DNA of 27,864 bases from an uncultured Bacilli bacterium (GTDB lineage Bacteria > Bacillota_I > Bacilli_A > RF39 > UBA660): positions 1-27,864 of the forward strand of contig CALVJI010000004.1 in NCBI GenBank assembly GCA_944332105.1, in the 5' to 3' direction. The translations under genes and the position numbers were made by a program. Of the stretch, positions 26,731 to 27,864 are shown one piece after another. The notes under the pieces are model-generated. The model was not told the origin of the DNA and searched no databases. It worked only from the letters and a program-made list of their open reading frames with translations. Position 1 is the stretch's first letter. Each line of letters opens with the position of its first letter.

Positions 26731-27864
26731 ATGAAAGCAATTAAACAATGGGATGTCAAAGACTGTGGAGTTACATGTCTATCATATGTCATTCAATTTT
26801 ATGGTGGCTTTGTTCCAATGAATCGCCTTCGGGAAGACACATATACCACCAAAAATGGCACGAATGCGTATTACTTATTAGAAGCTTTAAGAAAATATGG
26901 TTTTGATGTGTTAGCTAAAAAAATTACTTGGAACGATTTAGATTCCATACCTCTTCCAGCAATTGGTCATTTTACTATGGAACAGGGTCTTGATCATTTT
27001 ATGGTAATCACCAAAAAGAAAAAGAAAGAAGTATGGGTCATGGATCCAGCAAGAGGGCAAAGAAAAATAACGAAAGAAGCTTTTTCTAAAATATGGAATA
27101 ATGTAGTCTTATTAGCCATTCCTAAACAAGAGATCCTTACCTTACCAAAAGAAAAAAGTGTAATTAGTATGCTTTGGGATTTATTGAAAAAGAAAAAACG
27201 TCTTCTTTCTTTACTTATAATTACCAGTATTCTCATTTCTTTCGGCACCATTTTTTATAGTTTTTATTTGAAAGTTGGGCTCACTCGTTTAAGTTTAGGA
27301 GCCTGGGATCAATATCTTTGGTTTATCGTTTGCTTTTTTGGTTTATTACTTCTGCTTAAAAATATTTTTTTCTATTTAAAAGAAGCATTGCAATTATATT
27401 TAAGTAGAGAAGTGGAAACCGATTATTTATATTCTTTACTTACACATATTTTCAAATTGCCCATTCGTACTTTTAAAAGCTACCGCGAAGGAGAAATACT
27501 TACACGTATTGAAGAAGCAGAACATCTAAAAGACATTTGTATTGATAGTTTTATACAGTTTTTCTTAAACTTCTTTTTAGGTTTTCTAGCAAGTATTTTT
27601 CTCTTTTTCTTAAACAAGTATCTTTTTTATTTACTAGTCATAGGCCTTCTTCTTTATTTGAGTATGGGGTTTATTTTTTCAAAGATGATCTATCGTTTAT
27701 TACTTCAAAATATGGAAGTTGAGGTGATTTGGAAAGAAAATATAATCGAACATATTCGTGCTTTTACTCCGATGAAACATTTAAACAGAACAAAAGAACG
27801 CCTAAGTAAAATGGAAGAAAACTTAAGTACTCGCATTTATAATCGCTCCCATTTTCAAAAAAAA
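26731..27864 (+). CDS. C39-peptidase ABC exporter (bacteriocin-type transporter), partial
   Basis: The first 378 residues are seen; the gene runs off the window. Residues ~1-125 are a C39 cysteine peptidase: Gln6, Cys12 (QWDVKDCGVTCL), His89 (LDHFMVI) and Asp105 (MDPARG) are all in place, so it should be active. Residues ~150-378 begin an ABC transmembrane domain with at least four spans (about 153-174, 188-210, 270-290, 294-315). The ATP-binding domain would follow outside. Such proteins cut double-glycine leaders off small peptides while exporting them. No precursor peptide with a GG leader is seen upstream, so it may lie beyond the window. Confidence 0.9.
   Translation, partial: MKAIKQWDVKDCGVTCLSYVIQFYGGFVPMNRLREDTYTTKNGTNAYYLLEALRKYGFDVLAKKITWNDLDSIPLPAIGHFTMEQGLDHFMVITKKKKKEVWVMDPARGQRKITKEAFSKIWNNVVLLAIPKQEILTLPKEKSVISMLWDLLKKKKRLLSLLIITSILISFGTIFYSFYLKVGLTRLSLGAWDQYLWFIVCFFGLLLLLKNIFFYLKEALQLYLSREVETDYLYSLLTHIFKLPIRTFKSYREGEILTRIEEAEHLKDICIDSFIQFFLNFFLGFLASIFLFFLNKYLFYLLVIGLLLYLSMGFIFSKMIYRLLLQNMEVEVIWKENIIEHIRAFTPMKHLNRTKERLSKMEENLSTRIYNRSHFQKK

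Noticed and set aside
1..27864. Mollicute code with TGA as tryptophan
   Set aside because: TGA ends several clear genes (for example yceD and DUF3800), and Trp codons are TGG throughout.
1..27864. CRISPR array
   Set aside because: No set of regularly spaced repeats was seen, and no cas-type gene is present.

Overview
The window comes from an AT-rich, Gram-positive-type chromosome read with the standard code: TGA is a stop, for example in the YceD and DUF3800 genes, and Trp is TGG. Gene order repeatedly matches Bacillus-type Bacillota: lspA-rluD; lexA / small membrane gene / tkt / sirA; tmcAL (divergent) / yceD-rpmF; gerM-gerE. Five sporulation-type genes (ylmC/ymxH, sirA-like, gerM-like, gerE, spoIIIAH-like) suggest an endospore-forming or recently spore-forming low-GC Bacillota, perhaps a gut Erysipelotrichia or RF39-like Bacilli lineage. 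The lineage is inference.

Layout. 1-880: end of an Rpn-type nuclease/transposase gene, an unknown two-span membrane protein and tRNA-Glu(CUC). 985-7810: RpiB-type isomerase, a GT2 glycosyltransferase, a NatAB-like ABC exporter, a membrane-anchored amidase and a second GT2. 7900-9510: SufS-SufU sulfur-transfer pair. 9562-9789: YlmC/YmxH. 9800-12511: an accessory patch with an AbiE module (promoter inside an 18+18 bp palindrome, intact antitoxin, gutted toxin gene), an unknown gene and a twice-frameshifted ADP-ribosylglycohydrolase. 12550-15410: lspA, rluD, a small membrane protein and a GluP-like rhomboid. 15514-18918: lexA, a divergent SOS-type 44-residue membrane protein, a highly diverged transketolase and a SirA-like gene behind a Spo0A-like box. 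18879-20955: tmcAL, yceD, rpmF and tRNA-Arg(UCU). 21000-22600: a second accessory patch with DUF3800, a structured RNA candidate at its 3' end and an unknown ORF. 22642-27864: FAD/Rieske oxidoreductase, a sporulation cluster on the minus strand (spoIIIAH-gerE-gerM), a CmpB-type membrane protein and the start of a C39-peptidase ABC exporter.

The strongest leads are: ribosomal protein L32 carrying the N-terminal processing motif normally found on L27; a LexA-box-controlled mini-protein in the position of yneA; a transketolase that has lost many catalytic and substrate residues; a three-way-junction RNA candidate directly after DUF3800; an AbiE antitoxin left behind after deletion of its toxin's core; and compact intergenic regions in which a hairpin masks the downstream ribosome binding site while the downstream promoter lies in the loop, notably ahead of gerE.
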